A stretch of DNA of 64,000 bases from Lacinutrix venerupis (GTDB taxonomy: Bacteria; Bacteroidota; Bacteroidia; Flavobacteriales; Flavobacteriaceae), in contig NZ_RCCH01000004.1 of the NCBI RefSeq assembly GCF_003663945.1, positions 248,001 through 312,000 on the forward strand, in the 5' to 3' direction. Shown here one piece after another: positions 9,198 through 19,390 of the stretch (within the stretch, counting starts at the first letter, position 1; each line of letters begins with the position of its first letter). The notes under the pieces were generated by a model. It did no database searches, was not told where the DNA came from, and was given only the letters and a program-made list of their open reading frames with translations. The translations under genes were made by a program, and so were the position numbers.

Positions 9198-10496
9198 ATG
9201 AAAAATTTAAAATATAAAATATTAGCTTTTACTCTACTATTTTCAGTAGTTTTAATTGCTCAACAAACACCAGCTCCAAAACAAACCACTGCTATATCTA
9301 TTGAAGGTGCTACTGCACACTTAGGAAATGGAAACGTAATTAAAAACTCATTAATTATGTTTAACAATGGAAAAATAACTTTTGTTGGTAGCGCTATGAT
9401 GAAAATAGCACGCCAAGGTAACGTTATACAAGCTCAAGGAAAGCATATTTATCCTGGTTTTATTGCTCCAAATTCTACTTTAGGTTTAGTAGAAGTTGAT
9501 GCTGTACGTGCTAGTGACGATATGGATGAAGTTGGAGCCATGAACCCACATATTAGAAGTCTAATTGCCTACAATACCGAATCTAAAGTAGTAGAATCTA
9601 TGAGACCAAACGGTGTTTTATTAGGCCAAATAACACCTCGTGGAGGGCGCATTTCGGGAACCTCATCTGTAGTACATTTTGATGCATGGAATTGGGAAGA
9701 CGCAGCTATTAAAGAAGATGATGGCATACACTTAAATTGGCCAAATGCATTTTCTCGTGGCCGCTGGTGGCTTGGAGAACCTACAATGCTAAAAGAAAAT
9801 AAAGATTATAAAAATGAAGTTGAAGAATTAACAACTTATTTTTTAAATAATAAAGCATACCAAGCGAGTAATAAATCTCCAAAACATTTACCTTTTGAAG
9901 CTCTGCAAGGTCTTATAGATGGTTCTAAAAAATTATACATTCATGTAGATGCAGAAAGAGGCATAACAGATGCTATTAATTTTGCAAAAGCAAACAATAT
10001 TAAACATGTTGTTATTGTTGGTGGTTATGAAGCACATAAAGTAACAAGCTTATTAAAAGAAAATAATATTCCAGTATTGCTACAGCGAGTGCACAGTAGA
10101 CCAAAGAATGATGATGATGATTATGACTTGCCTTTTAAATTAGCCAACGAATTAGTAAATGCAGGAATACTAGTAGGTTTGGAAAATTCTGGAGACATGG
10201 AGCGTATGAATGCTAGAAACCTTCCTTTTTTAGCAGGAACTTGTGCAGCTTACGGATTAGATAAAGAGCAAGCCTTAAGCTTAATTACATATAATACTGC
10301 AAAAATATTAGGAATAGAAGACAAAGTTGGCTCTCTAGAAGTTGGTAAAGATGCTACTCTTTTTATAAGCGAAGGTGACGCCTTAGATATGCGAACAAAT
10401 AAATTAGAAAAAGCTTATATTCAAGGTAGAGATATTAGTTTAGAATCTCACCAAACAGATTTATACAAGCGCTATTCTAACAAGTATAAAAATTAA
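9198..10496 (+). CDS. Secreted amidohydrolase-like protein without metal ligands
   Basis: Shorter paralogue (432 residues) of the preceding protein's first half, with a signal peptide ending near VLIAQQ. The position of the HxH metal-binding motif reads YPGFIAPNSTLG, without histidine. The C-terminal LGIEDKVGSLEVGKDATLFI tail that closes amidohydrolase barrels is intact. It may be a non-catalytic partner of the 994-residue protein, or use a different metal site. Four bases separate it from the next small gene, so the three form an operon. Confidence 0.75.
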   Translation: MKNLKYKILAFTLLFSVVLIAQQTPAPKQTTAISIEGATAHLGNGNVIKNSLIMFNNGKITFVGSAMMKIARQGNVIQAQGKHIYPGFIAPNSTLGLVEVDAVRASDDMDEVGAMNPHIRSLIAYNTESKVVESMRPNGVLLGQITPRGGRISGTSSVVHFDAWNWEDAAIKEDDGIHLNWPNAFSRGRWWLGEPTMLKENKDYKNEVEELTTYFLNNKAYQASNKSPKHLPFEALQGLIDGSKKLYIHVDAERGITDAINFAKANNIKHVVIVGGYEAHKVTSLLKENNIPVLLQRVHSRPKNDDDDYDLPFKLANELVNAGILVGLENSGDMERMNARNLPFLAGTCAAYGLDKEQALSLITYNTAKILGIEDKVGSLEVGKDATLFISEGDALDMRTNKLEKAYIQGRDISLESHQTDLYKRYSNKYKN

Positions 10497-10500
10497 AATT

Positions 10501-10857
10501 ATGAGACTTTTATTACTATTTTTATTACTGCCATTTATTAGTTTTTCTCAAAACAAAAAGAATAATACTAAAAATCAGCCATTGTTTATATCTACTATAG
10601 GGATTGATAATTCTTATTCAACTCAAAATAAACTAGATGTAGTTACAAATAGTATAAAAACAATTTCATATTCTACAAACAATTTTGACACTAGTAATTT
10701 TGTTGCTTTAACCAGCGAAAACAATAAGGTGTATAAGTTTTCGGAGTTAAGTTCTAAAATAGATTTAAGTCAAGCATTAGATAATGTTATGTTTACTGGA
10801 AACTTTTTTAATCCAAAAGAAACTCATTTTTCTTCTTTAATTAATACAAACCATTAA
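10501..10857 (+). CDS. Small secreted protein of unknown function
   Basis: I do not recognise this 118-residue protein. It starts with a clear signal peptide (MRLLLLFLLLPFISFSQ). The mature part is rich in Asn, Ser and Thr with no Cys and no known motif. The ATG lies 4 bp after the amidohydrolase stop, so it is co-transcribed with that pair and may serve it. A bidirectional terminator follows. Confidence 0.65.
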   Translation: MRLLLLFLLLPFISFSQNKKNNTKNQPLFISTIGIDNSYSTQNKLDVVTNSIKTISYSTNNFDTSNFVALTSENNKVYKFSELSSKIDLSQALDNVMFTGNFFNPKETHFSSLINTNH

Positions 10858-10878
10858 CTATTGCTAAGATTACGTAAT

Positions 10879-10910
10879 AAAAAAAGCGACCTGTAGGTCG
10901 CTTTTTTTAT
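10879..10910. terminator. Bidirectional terminator between convergent genes
   Basis: AAAAAAGCGACCT / AGGTCGCTTTTTTT, a 13-bp stem with a 2-3 base loop and A/T tracts on both sides. It separates the amidohydrolase operon from the convergent lipoprotein gene. Confidence 0.85.
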
Positions 10911-10929
10911 TATAGTATATCATTCTATA

Positions 10930-11733
10930 TTATTGTGCTACTGTAGCAGATTCGGGTTTTTTAAATGTTTCTGCTGAAAAAGCTTTACTTGATAATTTAA
11001 CATCTGTAAACTGTAAATCGTTACGTTTTTTTACTGGTACATTATCTTCAACTATATACCATGTTAAAGTTTCAGGTAGTAAAACACCTTCTATAGTATG
11101 CCAGTTTCCATATTTAATAAATGACCATTTTTCACTTTTAGCCTGAGTTTTGTATGTTACTGTATATGCTAGCCATTCCATTTTAAAAGTTTCAGCATTA
11201 TAGTATAATATATACTCATCTTTAGAAGATGATCCAACACCATCATTATAACTAATTTTTATACCAGGATATTCTATGCCATCAAAAATTAACGGTTTAG
11301 CGGTTTCATAGTTAATACCATTATCTGCTAAAACAAAAGGCATAGTATGGAAATAAAACATTAAATTATAGTAAAAATTAGGGTTACCTTTATATTCCTC
11401 TTCTGCTTTACTATCTAACCATACATTAGAACCATCAAAACCTATAGTGTGGTTTTGCATTGTAATTAAAGATTCTCTAGATTTTAAGTTAACTTTTGTT
11501 ACTTCTTTTCCTGTTGGTTTTGTTAAAGCGAACTCTAAAGCTTCCATTCTATTCCAATTATCTATTCCTCCGTGAGCTTCAAAAACTTTAGATAGTGCTT
11601 CTGGATAATTAGTTTTTGCTAATTCTGAAATTGCTTCAGTCTCCATTTTTGGTTTATCTTCAGTTTTTTTTGTTTCATTTTTACATGAAATAAAAAATAG
11701 CGCAATACCTAAGATGTACAATAAGTGTTTCAT
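10930..11733 (-). CDS. DUF6503-like lipoprotein
   Basis: Exported lipoprotein of 267 residues; the signal ends at LFFISCKN, Cys at residue 17. The body (HGGIDNWNRM, IGFDGSNVWL, YNLMFYFHTMPF, YPGIKISYNDG, YYNAETFKMEWL) looks like family DUF6503, a LolA/outer-membrane-lipoprotein-like fold by my recollection. It is a tandem paralogue of the next gene upstream, 39 bp apart, so probably one operon from a local duplication. Function unknown; a carrier or sensor of hydrophobic ligands is one possibility. Confidence 0.72.
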   Translation of the reverse strand: MKHLLYILGIALFFISCKNETKKTEDKPKMETEAISELAKTNYPEALSKVFEAHGGIDNWNRMEALEFALTKPTGKEVTKVNLKSRESLITMQNHTIGFDGSNVWLDSKAEEEYKGNPNFYYNLMFYFHTMPFVLADNGINYETAKPLIFDGIEYPGIKISYNDGVGSSSKDEYILYYNAETFKMEWLAYTVTYKTQAKSEKWSFIKYGNWHTIEGVLLPETLTWYIVEDNVPVKKRNDLQFTDVKLSSKAFSAETFKKPESATVAQ

Positions 11734-11772
11734 TTAAATTTTGTTGTTTTTTTAGTTTTTATTTAGTGTAAT

Positions 11773-12582
11773 TTAATCTACAAAATTTGCCTTTTCTGGC
11801 TTTACAAACATTGAAGCATCTGGTACTTTTTGCGTAATTTTTACGTTTGTAAAGACATTAGGAGATTTTGGTGTTGTTGGTTGGTTGTTTTTAAAACCAT
11901 AACCTGTTATTGTACTTGGCATTAATAAGCCATTAACTTTTTGCCAATCGCCGTAACGTCTAAAATGTAATTCTTCAGTATCTATTCCTGGTACAAAGTT
12001 AACAGTATAACCTAACCATTCCATTATGTAAGTATCTGCATTATAATATAATACATAAATATCTTCTGGTGTAGCTCCTACTCCATTGTCGTAAGAAATT
12101 TTTATACCTGGATATGTTATACCTTCAAATGTAAGTGGTTCTGCATCAGAATATTTAATACCATCATCAGATAAAATAAAAGGCATTGTATAAAAATAAA
12201 ACATTAAATTATAACCAAATTTTGGGTCGTAACCTTTATATCCTGTTTCGGTTTTATTTAATAACCATGGCTTTTCTCCATCGAAACCTATACTATAGTT
12301 TGGAGCATCTAACAATGCTTTTCTAGTATCTAAATCTGTAATAGTTACTTCTTCTCCACCGTCTTTATTTTGAGTGTATTCTAGAGATTTCATAGATTTC
12401 CATACATCTATTCCTCCATGAGCATTAAACACTTTAGTAAGGTTTTCTGGATAAACTGAAGTTGTAACGTCTAAAACTTCGTTTTTATAATCTGTTGTTT
12501 CTACTACTTCAGCTTTTTTATTCTCTTTACAAGCCGAAACTATAATTAGTAGAACTGCAGCAATAATGTAATTTTTCATCAT
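11773..12582 (-). CDS. DUF6503-like lipoprotein, paralogue
   Basis: Lipoprotein of 269 residues (VSACKE, Cys at 18). It shares the blocks HGGIDVWKSM, IGFDGEKPWL, YNLMFYFYTMPF, YPGIKISYDNG and YYNADTYIMEWLGYTV with its neighbour. The two differ mostly in the N-terminal linker and the last 60 residues. It is the first gene of the pair in transcription order. Function unknown. Retention of all core blocks suggests both copies are active. Confidence 0.72.
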   Translation of the reverse strand: MMKNYIIAAVLLIIVSACKENKKAEVVETTDYKNEVLDVTTSVYPENLTKVFNAHGGIDVWKSMKSLEYTQNKDGGEEVTITDLDTRKALLDAPNYSIGFDGEKPWLLNKTETGYKGYDPKFGYNLMFYFYTMPFILSDDGIKYSDAEPLTFEGITYPGIKISYDNGVGATPEDIYVLYYNADTYIMEWLGYTVNFVPGIDTEELHFRRYGDWQKVNGLLMPSTITGYGFKNNQPTTPKSPNVFTNVKITQKVPDASMFVKPEKANFVD

Positions 12583-12634
12583 TTAAATTTTTGTTGGTTT
12601 TTTTATCTGTCGTAAAACAAATCTAATGATTACA

Positions 12635-12668
12635 AAAAAAAAGCTTCAGCGTAAACTGAAGCTTTTAA
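12635..12668 (-). terminator. Terminator after the giant T9SS gene
   Basis: AAGCTTCAG / CTGAAGCTT hairpin with A and T tracts, 19 bp beyond the minus-strand stop. On the minus strand it ends in a run of nine T. Confidence 0.82.
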
Positions 12669-12686
12669 CTTATATTTATGGAATTC

Positions 12687-15600
12687 TTATTCTACTATTA
12701 ATTTTTTAATTATTTGATTATTATTTTGATTCACTTTCACAAAATAAACACCTGCTTCAAGATTTTTTACATTAAGTTGAAGTGATTCTGTTACAGTATT
12801 TTTTATAACTATTTTTCCCTGAACATCAATTACCTCTACAAAAGCATCTTCTTTCGTAATATTATTTAGTTTAATATTTACAATATTATTTGACGGGTTT
12901 GGATATAGTGTAAAGCCATTAGTATTAAATTCATCTACAGATAATGGTTGTGCTATAAATTCGGTTTCAAAAGTATTAGTAATAACAGGAGCATTAAAAT
13001 CGAAATAAATTTCTGCTGAATTTGGAATTACTGTGCCTATTGCATAACCTGCAGATGGTTTAATTTTAAAATATACGTAACCATTGCTTCCAAAATCATC
13101 TTGTGACTGTGCTGGTAAATTAATATTATCGAACACCCATGTTAATTGATTTCCGTTTTGCGTTAATACATAATCGTGTTTAGAATTTAACATTTGTAAT
13201 GTACTAATATCTAATAATGGATCTACTGTATTTTCTATTCTAACATTTATAGCTTCGGCTGTTCCAATGTTTTGAAATCTAATTGTGTAATACAAATACT
13301 CGTCTGTAGTAATAAAACTATTATATATTATTTCACGCCCATGAGATTCTGTTATATCATTAGGATCGTAAGAACCTATAACTTCTTGAGAAATTACTGA
13401 AATATTATTTTCTGGAACAACATCGTTACTTGCTGTAGAATATGTTGCAGAACTTGTTACAAACTCTCCTAAATTTACTGTTGGAGGTGTATATAATCTA
13501 AACCAAATAACTCTTGATTCTCCTGGTAAAAGATTTGTAAAATCTACTGTTGCTCCTGTTGCGTTTGGTGTTACAGATACTTGCGAGCTAAAAGCTGTAG
13601 CGTCTACGTAATTTACTAGTGGATCGTGAATAAAAGTAACTGTTCCCGATGCTATTGTTGTGGAACCTAAATTTTCTATAACTAAGTCGTTCCAATAATT
13701 AAATCCTGGTCTTGGTGCACTAAATGGTATTAAATATACCGCTAAATCTTCGCATGGCATTTGTTGAGTTATAGGAAAATCTACTGTTATAGTACTTCCA
13801 TTAGCAACAGAAACATTTTCAAATAAAGCTGTTGAAATTGTAAAGCAATTCTCGTAACCAGTATTAGTAGCAAAAGTAATATCGTACGTATTAGTTTCCA
13901 CTTGATTAACAATTGTAAAACTTCCTGTATTAGATTCTACTGTATTTATACTACCGTCATTATTTACTTCGTAAGTAAAAAATCCATTTGTAAATGGTGT
14001 GTCTGTACCATTAAAAACACCATCATTATTATCATCTAAAAAAGCATTAACTTCAATAAAACCAATGTTTGCACTACAAAACACATCAAAATCTATAACA
14101 TCGTTTTCGCAACCAATTACGGAGCCATCAGACTGTATATAAATTGTTGCAGTTGTTCCGGTTGTTGTAAATGTTAATCCTGTTAAGTCTCCATCATCGT
14201 TTAAACCATATGGATTATCTGCATTTAAGTTTGTAACGCCATCACTATCTAATACAATTAACTCATCAAAATTATTTTCGGTACTTCCAGAATTAAATAC
14301 AATATATAGAGTTGAACCATCACTACTAGAAAAATTGTATTGTTGTGTTTCATTATTTATATAACAAAAAGTAGTATTTACAGCATTTCCTTGCGCACAA
14401 TCTACTATTACATTTGGATCTGCTCTGGTAGTAAAACTTTCTGTAATACATGTTGTTGCATTACCGTTAGCGTTATAAGGTGTAATGGTTACAAAATATT
14501 GTGTATTGTAGTTTAATGTTCCAACATTGTATGTATTTACATTACCAACATCTAAATTATTTAAAACTACAGTGCCATCTGCTAATGTAACTGTTAAATA
14601 GTATCCTGTTACTAATCCTGTAGCTGGGCTCCATGTTAAATCTGTATTTTCATTTACATCTACTGCTAAATCTTGTGGCTCTATTAGTGAAGCATTACAG
14701 TTGGGAACTGCTGCTGTATCAAAACAAGTTACTACATAGTCTATTGATGTATAGCCATTGTCTTGACAGTTAATACTTAAATCTGAATCTACATAAATAG
14801 TTATAGTATCTCCAGAAGCAATAAATGTTAGGTTTGATACATCTCCGGAATTTCCATAAGGTGTAGCATTTAAATTTGTAACACCATCGCTATCTAAAAC
14901 TATTAGCTCATCGTAATTATTTTCTACTTGTCCAGAAATAATAACTAATTGTAGCGGTGTACCACTAATACTTGTGTAAGTAAATTGTTGCGTATTATTA
15001 TTAGCGTAACAAAATGAGCTTGTAATTGGTTGTGCACAATCTACAAGCACCGGACAATTTTCTGTTACTAGATTAAAACTAGTAGTTGCAGGACATATTA
15101 TTTGACTTCCATTAAAATAACCCGACACATAAATAGTTTGAAAACCTGAAAGTGATGTATAAGCAGTTGGGTTCTGAATTTCATTTACATTATTAAATGC
15201 ATCTTGTTGAGATTCGTAAAAACCTATAGTTAACGTGTTAGGATCTTCTCCATTAATTATCTCTGGTAATGTAGTTGTTAAATCGAAAACTGCATTTCCA
15301 TCACAAGCAATTAAATCTTGTGGTGTTCCTATTGCAAAAACAGTTCCCACTCCTACATTTACAGAATCGCTATTTGTACAACCTGTAAGAGGATTAGTTA
15401 TTGTAACAGTATATGTACCAGCTGTTGTTACCACAATTTCTTGAGAAGTTTCTCCAGTACTCCATTGAAAAACATAATTAGCATCGTTAGTATTAGGGTT
15501 TAAAACTATTGATGTACCATCACAAATTGAATAATCTCCATTAAAATTTATAGTTGGTAATGGATTTACATTTAAAGCGATAGTAGTAAACACATATTCA

Positions 15601-16997
15601 CCTGTAGAAGTTTCTGTTACTCCTGCATAAATAATAGGAATATTAGGACTATAACTGTAAGTAGAAGGATTTGTAATGGCATTAGTTTGTAATATTGCAT
15701 CATCGTAATTCTCATAATAAGCAACAGTATAATCACTTGCAATAACACTACTTAAAATATCTGGATTAGCTGTTGTTAAATCGAACATAACAACTCCAGT
15801 GGCAGAACCACCACATGCATCAAGACTTGTTTCATTAATTTGAAAAGGCACATACTCTGTTAATAGTTGCAATGGTACAGTGGCAGAACAATTGTCATAC
15901 GTACTCTCAACTCTTGCATAAACAGTTTGATAATTTTGTACAATATTTGTGTACGGAGAGCTTAATGCATTTGTATTATTATCTGCATCAACCTGCGTTT
16001 CGTGATAAGTTACTATAAAATTTGGAACGCCTCCAGTAATCTCATTATCTTTTAAATGCAGGTCAAAAGGAGTAAAACCATCATTATCTGGATCTGCAGC
16101 AATTAAAGGTGTTGGTTGCACAACTTGTAATTCGTTTACATATAAATAAAGTTCACTACTTACATTTACACATCCAGAATTTGGATCTTCAATTCTTATA
16201 GTAATTGTTTGGTAATATGGTGAATTAAAATTCTCGTAATATGTTGGGTTTGTTATTGGATTAGTATTTGCAACAGCATCGTTAGAACTTTCAAAATAAG
16301 AGACTAATAAACTTGAATTTCCATTAGTAACCTGACTTTCGAAAATAGTTAAATCAAAAACACCAACACCATTTCCATAGCCACAAGTCTCCATATCAAA
16401 AGCTAGCAGATTTATATTTAGTGAGTTCACTATCAAATTATACGTCACTACATTAGAAACACAGTTTCCTGAAGTAGAGTTTACTACAGCATAAATTGTT
16501 TGCGGATTTGTATAATTTGTAAAAGGACTTGAAAGCGGATTCACTTGTGCATCAGCATCAGCTTGAGTTAAGTAATATAAAACAATAAAATTATTAGGAT
16601 CTTGACCTCCAAGAATTTGTTGATCCATTACAGTCAAATCAAATTCGGCAAAACCATCACCATCGTTGTCACATATTTCATAATCACTAGGTTGGTTTGT
16701 ATTAGGAGTTAAAAGAACTGTAAAAGTTTCTGAACTCGTTAATGGCTGAGTTCCACTTGTTGTATACTCAATAGTATAAGTACCTCCAGATATTGCATTA
16801 GTTACTGTTCCAGTGGTTGCATCTATAACTGCACCATCTGTTGGTGTAGGATTAAAAGTAAAAGTACCTCCAGATTCTCCAGTAATGTTCACCACCGCAC
16901 CATCGCAAGTTGGTGATATTTGGAAAGATGCATTTTGAGCGTAAATTATTGAAGATAATAGTAATGAAAATAAAACGAATAGTAATTGTTTTTTCAT
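12687..16997 (-). CDS. Large T9SS-secreted surface protein with repeats, CUB-like and Fn3 domains
   Basis: A 1436-residue secreted, probably cell-surface protein. Order: signal peptide ending IIYAQ; about five or six Bacteroidota surface repeats of roughly 95 residues (each with an FDLT block and a YYENY/FYESQ block) to about 650; a CUB-like Cys module (about 655-765); an Fn3-like domain (about 770-865); a second CUB-like module (about 875-985); a segment with a Ca-binding-like DDNNDGVFNGTD (about 990); a DUF11/DUF7619-like block including GSYDPNDI and YTIRFQNIG; and a type A T9SS sorting domain at the end (FTLYPNPSNN to IIKKLIVE). No enzyme motif was seen, so adhesion or matrix binding is likely. 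Monocistronic. Confidence 0.85.
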   Translation of the reverse strand: MKKQLLFVLFSLLLSSIIYAQNASFQISPTCDGAVVNITGESGGTFTFNPTPTDGAVIDATTGTVTNAISGGTYTIEYTTSGTQPLTSSETFTVLLTPNTNQPSDYEICDNDGDGFAEFDLTVMDQQILGGQDPNNFIVLYYLTQADADAQVNPLSSPFTNYTNPQTIYAVVNSTSGNCVSNVVTYNLIVNSLNINLLAFDMETCGYGNGVGVFDLTIFESQVTNGNSSLLVSYFESSNDAVANTNPITNPTYYENFNSPYYQTITIRIEDPNSGCVNVSSELYLYVNELQVVQPTPLIAADPDNDGFTPFDLHLKDNEITGGVPNFIVTYHETQVDADNNTNALSSPYTNIVQNYQTVYARVESTYDNCSATVPLQLLTEYVPFQINETSLDACGGSATGVVMFDLTTANPDILSSVIASDYTVAYYENYDDAILQTNAITNPSTYSYSPNIPIIYAGVTETSTGEYVFTTIALNVNPLPTINFNGDYSICDGTSIVLNPNTNDANYVFQWSTGETSQEIVVTTAGTYTVTITNPLTGCTNSDSVNVGVGTVFAIGTPQDLIACDGNAVFDLTTTLPEIINGEDPNTLTIGFYESQQDAFNNVNEIQNPTAYTSLSGFQTIYVSGYFNGSQIICPATTSFNLVTENCPVLVDCAQPITSSFCYANNNTQQFTYTSISGTPLQLVIISGQVENNYDELIVLDSDGVTNLNATPYGNSGDVSNLTFIASGDTITIYVDSDLSINCQDNGYTSIDYVVTCFDTAAVPNCNASLIEPQDLAVDVNENTDLTWSPATGLVTGYYLTVTLADGTVVLNNLDVGNVNTYNVGTLNYNTQYFVTITPYNANGNATTCITESFTTRADPNVIVDCAQGNAVNTTFCYINNETQQYNFSSSDGSTLYIVFNSGSTENNFDELIVLDSDGVTNLNADNPYGLNDDGDLTGLTFTTTGTTATIYIQSDGSVIGCENDVIDFDVFCSANIGFIEVNAFLDDNNDGVFNGTDTPFTNGFFTYEVNNDGSINTVESNTGSFTIVNQVETNTYDITFATNTGYENCFTISTALFENVSVANGSTITVDFPITQQMPCEDLAVYLIPFSAPRPGFNYWNDLVIENLGSTTIASGTVTFIHDPLVNYVDATAFSSQVSVTPNATGATVDFTNLLPGESRVIWFRLYTPPTVNLGEFVTSSATYSTASNDVVPENNISVISQEVIGSYDPNDITESHGREIIYNSFITTDEYLYYTIRFQNIGTAEAINVRIENTVDPLLDISTLQMLNSKHDYVLTQNGNQLTWVFDNINLPAQSQDDFGSNGYVYFKIKPSAGYAIGTVIPNSAEIYFDFNAPVITNTFETEFIAQPLSVDEFNTNGFTLYPNPSNNIVNIKLNNITKEDAFVEVIDVQGKIVIKNTVTESLQLNVKNLEAGVYFVKVNQNNNQIIKKLIVE

Positions 16998-17119
16998 GAT
17001 AGCGTGGTTATGTTGGTTAATTATTAATAAAACAATTAAAAAGTAAATATTCCTACTTATTCATATTTTATAAGACTTAAAATACATGCATATTTTATGT
17101 ATAAACAATAGATTTAGCT

Positions 17120-17127
17120 TAAATTTG
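17120..17127 (+). promoter_or_regulatory. -7 box TAAATTTG
   Basis: Exact TAnnTTTG match 35 bp before the RNA methyltransferase ATG. No TTG at the expected distance was found. Confidence 0.4.
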
Positions 17128-17162
17128 TTTCTACCTATAAATATACAGATATTATTTCTTTA

Positions 17163-17963
17163 ATGATTGATAAACAAATAAATAGCACCCAAAACACATT
17201 AGTAAAACAAATAGTTTTATTAAAAGAAAAATCTCGCGAACGCAAAAAAACTGGATTGTTTGTAATTGAAGGTGCTCGTGAAATTGAATTAGCTACAAAA
17301 GGCAATTACAAGATTAAAACTATTATGTTTTATGCTGAATTATTTAATATCGAAAATTTAAAAACACTTAATATTGGTAATGCAGAAGTTATAGAAATTA
17401 GCAAAGAAGTTTACCAAAAAATAGCTTACAGAGAAACTACCGAAGGTATTATTGCTATAGCAGAAAGTAAAACAAACACTATTGAAGCCTTAAGTTTTAA
17501 AAATAACAATCCGTTAATTTTAATTGCCGAAGCTCCCGAAAAACCCGGAAATATAGGCGCTATTTTACGTACTGCAGATGCTGCAAATGTAGATGCTGTA
17601 ATTATTGCAAATCCTAAAACCGATTTATATAACCCAAACATTATTCGGTCTAGTGTGGGTTGTTTATTTACCAACCAAATTGCAACAGGTTCTACTCAAG
17701 ATATAATTGCTTTTCTTAAAGCTAAAAACATTAATATTTACTCTGCTATTTTACAAGAATCTCAAGACTACCATAAGCAAGATTACACACAACCAACAGC
17801 AATTGTTGTTGGCACGGAAGCTACAGGATTAAGTGAAGCTTGGAGGCTAGCTGCAAAACAAAATATTAGCATACCAATGCAAGGTGCAATAGATTCTATG
17901 AATGTTTCTGTTGCTGCAGGCATTTTAATTTTTGAAGCCAAGAGACAACGCGATTTTAAATAA
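17163..17963 (+). CDS. TrmH/SpoU-family RNA 2'-O-methyltransferase
   Basis: Methylates a ribose 2'-OH of tRNA or rRNA using S-adenosylmethionine; the exact site cannot be read from sequence. The 266 residues contain an N-terminal substrate-binding domain (about 1-105) and the SPOUT knot domain with its three motifs: EKPGNIGAILRTADAA, VVGTEATGLSEAW and IPMQGAIDSMNVSVAAGI. All conserved Arg, Glu and Asn positions of SpoU enzymes appear present. It is followed by the M48 protease gene after 83 bp. Confidence 0.88.
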   Translation: MIDKQINSTQNTLVKQIVLLKEKSRERKKTGLFVIEGAREIELATKGNYKIKTIMFYAELFNIENLKTLNIGNAEVIEISKEVYQKIAYRETTEGIIAIAESKTNTIEALSFKNNNPLILIAEAPEKPGNIGAILRTADAANVDAVIIANPKTDLYNPNIIRSSVGCLFTNQIATGSTQDIIAFLKAKNINIYSAILQESQDYHKQDYTQPTAIVVGTEATGLSEAWRLAAKQNISIPMQGAIDSMNVSVAAGILIFEAKRQRDFK

Positions 17964-18046
17964 AAACTTATAAATTAATTTATATTTAAAAATCACCAAA
18001 CACCTCTATTTTAATACTTTTAATATAATAAACTGTATTTTTAAAC

Positions 18047-19279
18047 ATGACAGAAACCACTTTATTTTATATACTTATTGCAATTTTAATTATTAGTTTT
18101 TGTGTTGACCAAATATTAGATTTACTAAATGCTAAGCATTATAACGATGCTATACCAGAAGAGCTAAAAGATGTTTACAATACAGAAGAGTACCAAAAAT
18201 CTCAGAATTACAAAAAAACAAATTACAAGTTCTCTATAGTAACAGCGTCCTTTTCCTTAATTACAACTTTAATTTTTTTCTTTTTAGATGGCTTTGCCTT
18301 TGTAGATGCTTTGGCTCGTAATTTCACATCAAACAATATTATAATAACACTTATATTTTTTGGCATTATTATGCTAGGAAACGATGTACTTGCCACACCG
18401 TTTGCATATTATAAAACCTTTGTAATTGAAGAAAAATTTGGCTTTAATAAAACCACAAAAAAGCTTTTTATTATTGATAAATTAAAAGGTTGGTTAATGG
18501 GTATTATTGTAGGTGGCGGAATTTTAACTTTATTAGTTTTATTCTACCAAATTGCAGGAAACAATTTCTGGTTATACGCCTGGGTTTTAATTGCTGTGTT
18601 TACCTTATTTATGAATCTGTTTTACTCCCGATTAATCGTACCTATATTTAATAAACAAACGCCTTTAGAAGCTGGAAATTTACGCGATGCCATTTCCAGT
18701 TATGCAAAAACTGTAGGCTTTAATTTAGATAAAATTTTTGTTATTGATGGCTCAAAACGAAGTACAAAAGCCAACGCTTATTTTTCTGGTTTTGGTAGCG
18801 AAAAACGCGTGACACTTTATGATACATTAATTAACGACTTAGAAAACGAAGAAATAATTGCCGTTTTAGCACACGAAGTTGGGCATTATAAAAAGAAACA
18901 CATTATTTTTAATCTTGTAACCTCTTTACTACTTACTGGTTTAATGTTGTATGTATTATCGTTATTAATTGGCAATCCATTACTTTCTCAAGCATTAGGT
19001 GTAGCACAACCTAGTTTTCATATTGGTTTAATTGCCTTTGGTATTTTATATTCTCCAATATCTACAATTACTGGTTTAATTATGAATTGGTTTTCAAGAA
19101 AATTTGAATATCAGGCAGACGATTATGCAAAAAAAACATACAAAGCAGAACCTTTAATTACTTCGCTTAAAAAACTATCTAAAAATAGTTTAAGCAATTT
19201 AACACCGCATCCTGCATACGTTTTTATGCATTATTCGCATCCAACTTTGTTGGAGCGTTTTAGAAATTTAAAACAATAG
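18047..19279 (+). CDS. M48 family (Ste24/CAAX prenyl protease 1-like) membrane metallopeptidase
   Basis: Integral-membrane zinc protease of 410 residues. HEVGH (His276, Glu277, His280) is the zinc and catalytic motif, and EYQADDYA downstream supplies the third ligand. Hydrophobic segments flank both (near residues 5-20, 65-85, 100-120, 150-170, 180-200, 290-310, 330-350), as in Ste24. Bacteria have no CAAX prenylation, so the likely job is membrane-protein quality control. The C-terminal HPTLLERFRNLK is typical. The TIR module begins 30 bp after the stop. Confidence 0.9.
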   Translation: MTETTLFYILIAILIISFCVDQILDLLNAKHYNDAIPEELKDVYNTEEYQKSQNYKKTNYKFSIVTASFSLITTLIFFFLDGFAFVDALARNFTSNNIIITLIFFGIIMLGNDVLATPFAYYKTFVIEEKFGFNKTTKKLFIIDKLKGWLMGIIVGGGILTLLVLFYQIAGNNFWLYAWVLIAVFTLFMNLFYSRLIVPIFNKQTPLEAGNLRDAISSYAKTVGFNLDKIFVIDGSKRSTKANAYFSGFGSEKRVTLYDTLINDLENEEIIAVLAHEVGHYKKKHIIFNLVTSLLLTGLMLYVLSLLIGNPLLSQALGVAQPSFHIGLIAFGILYSPISTITGLIMNWFSRKFEYQADDYAKKTYKAEPLITSLKKLSKNSLSNLTPHPAYVFMHYSHPTLLERFRNLKQ

Positions 19280-19312
19280 ACTAATTTGACATTGTTAAAA
19301 TTATTAGATAAC

Positions 19313-19374
19313 TTCGTTTATCGATTGATATAAAACATTGAAACGATTTTATATCAGTTAACACGTTAGCCCTT
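19313..19374 (+). repeat. Left end of module 1 (outer and inner inverted-repeat arms)
   Basis: Outer arm TTCGTTTATCG, a 10-bp hairpin TGATATAAAA/TTTTATATCA with an 11-base loop, and inner arm GTTAGCCCTT. The first 36 bases (from 19307) match the left end of module 2 at about 32 positions. Confidence 0.6.
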
Positions 19375-19390
19375 ATTAAAAAAAACAACA

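Noticed and set aside
10930-12582. Tandem DUF6503-like genes as a mobile repeat
   Set aside because: Ordinary gene duplication; no flanking repeats and strong divergence between the copies.
12687-16997. Antisense ORFs inside the giant T9SS gene and other genes
   Set aside because: They overlap well-supported coding regions, have no motifs and follow the codon pattern of the opposite strand.
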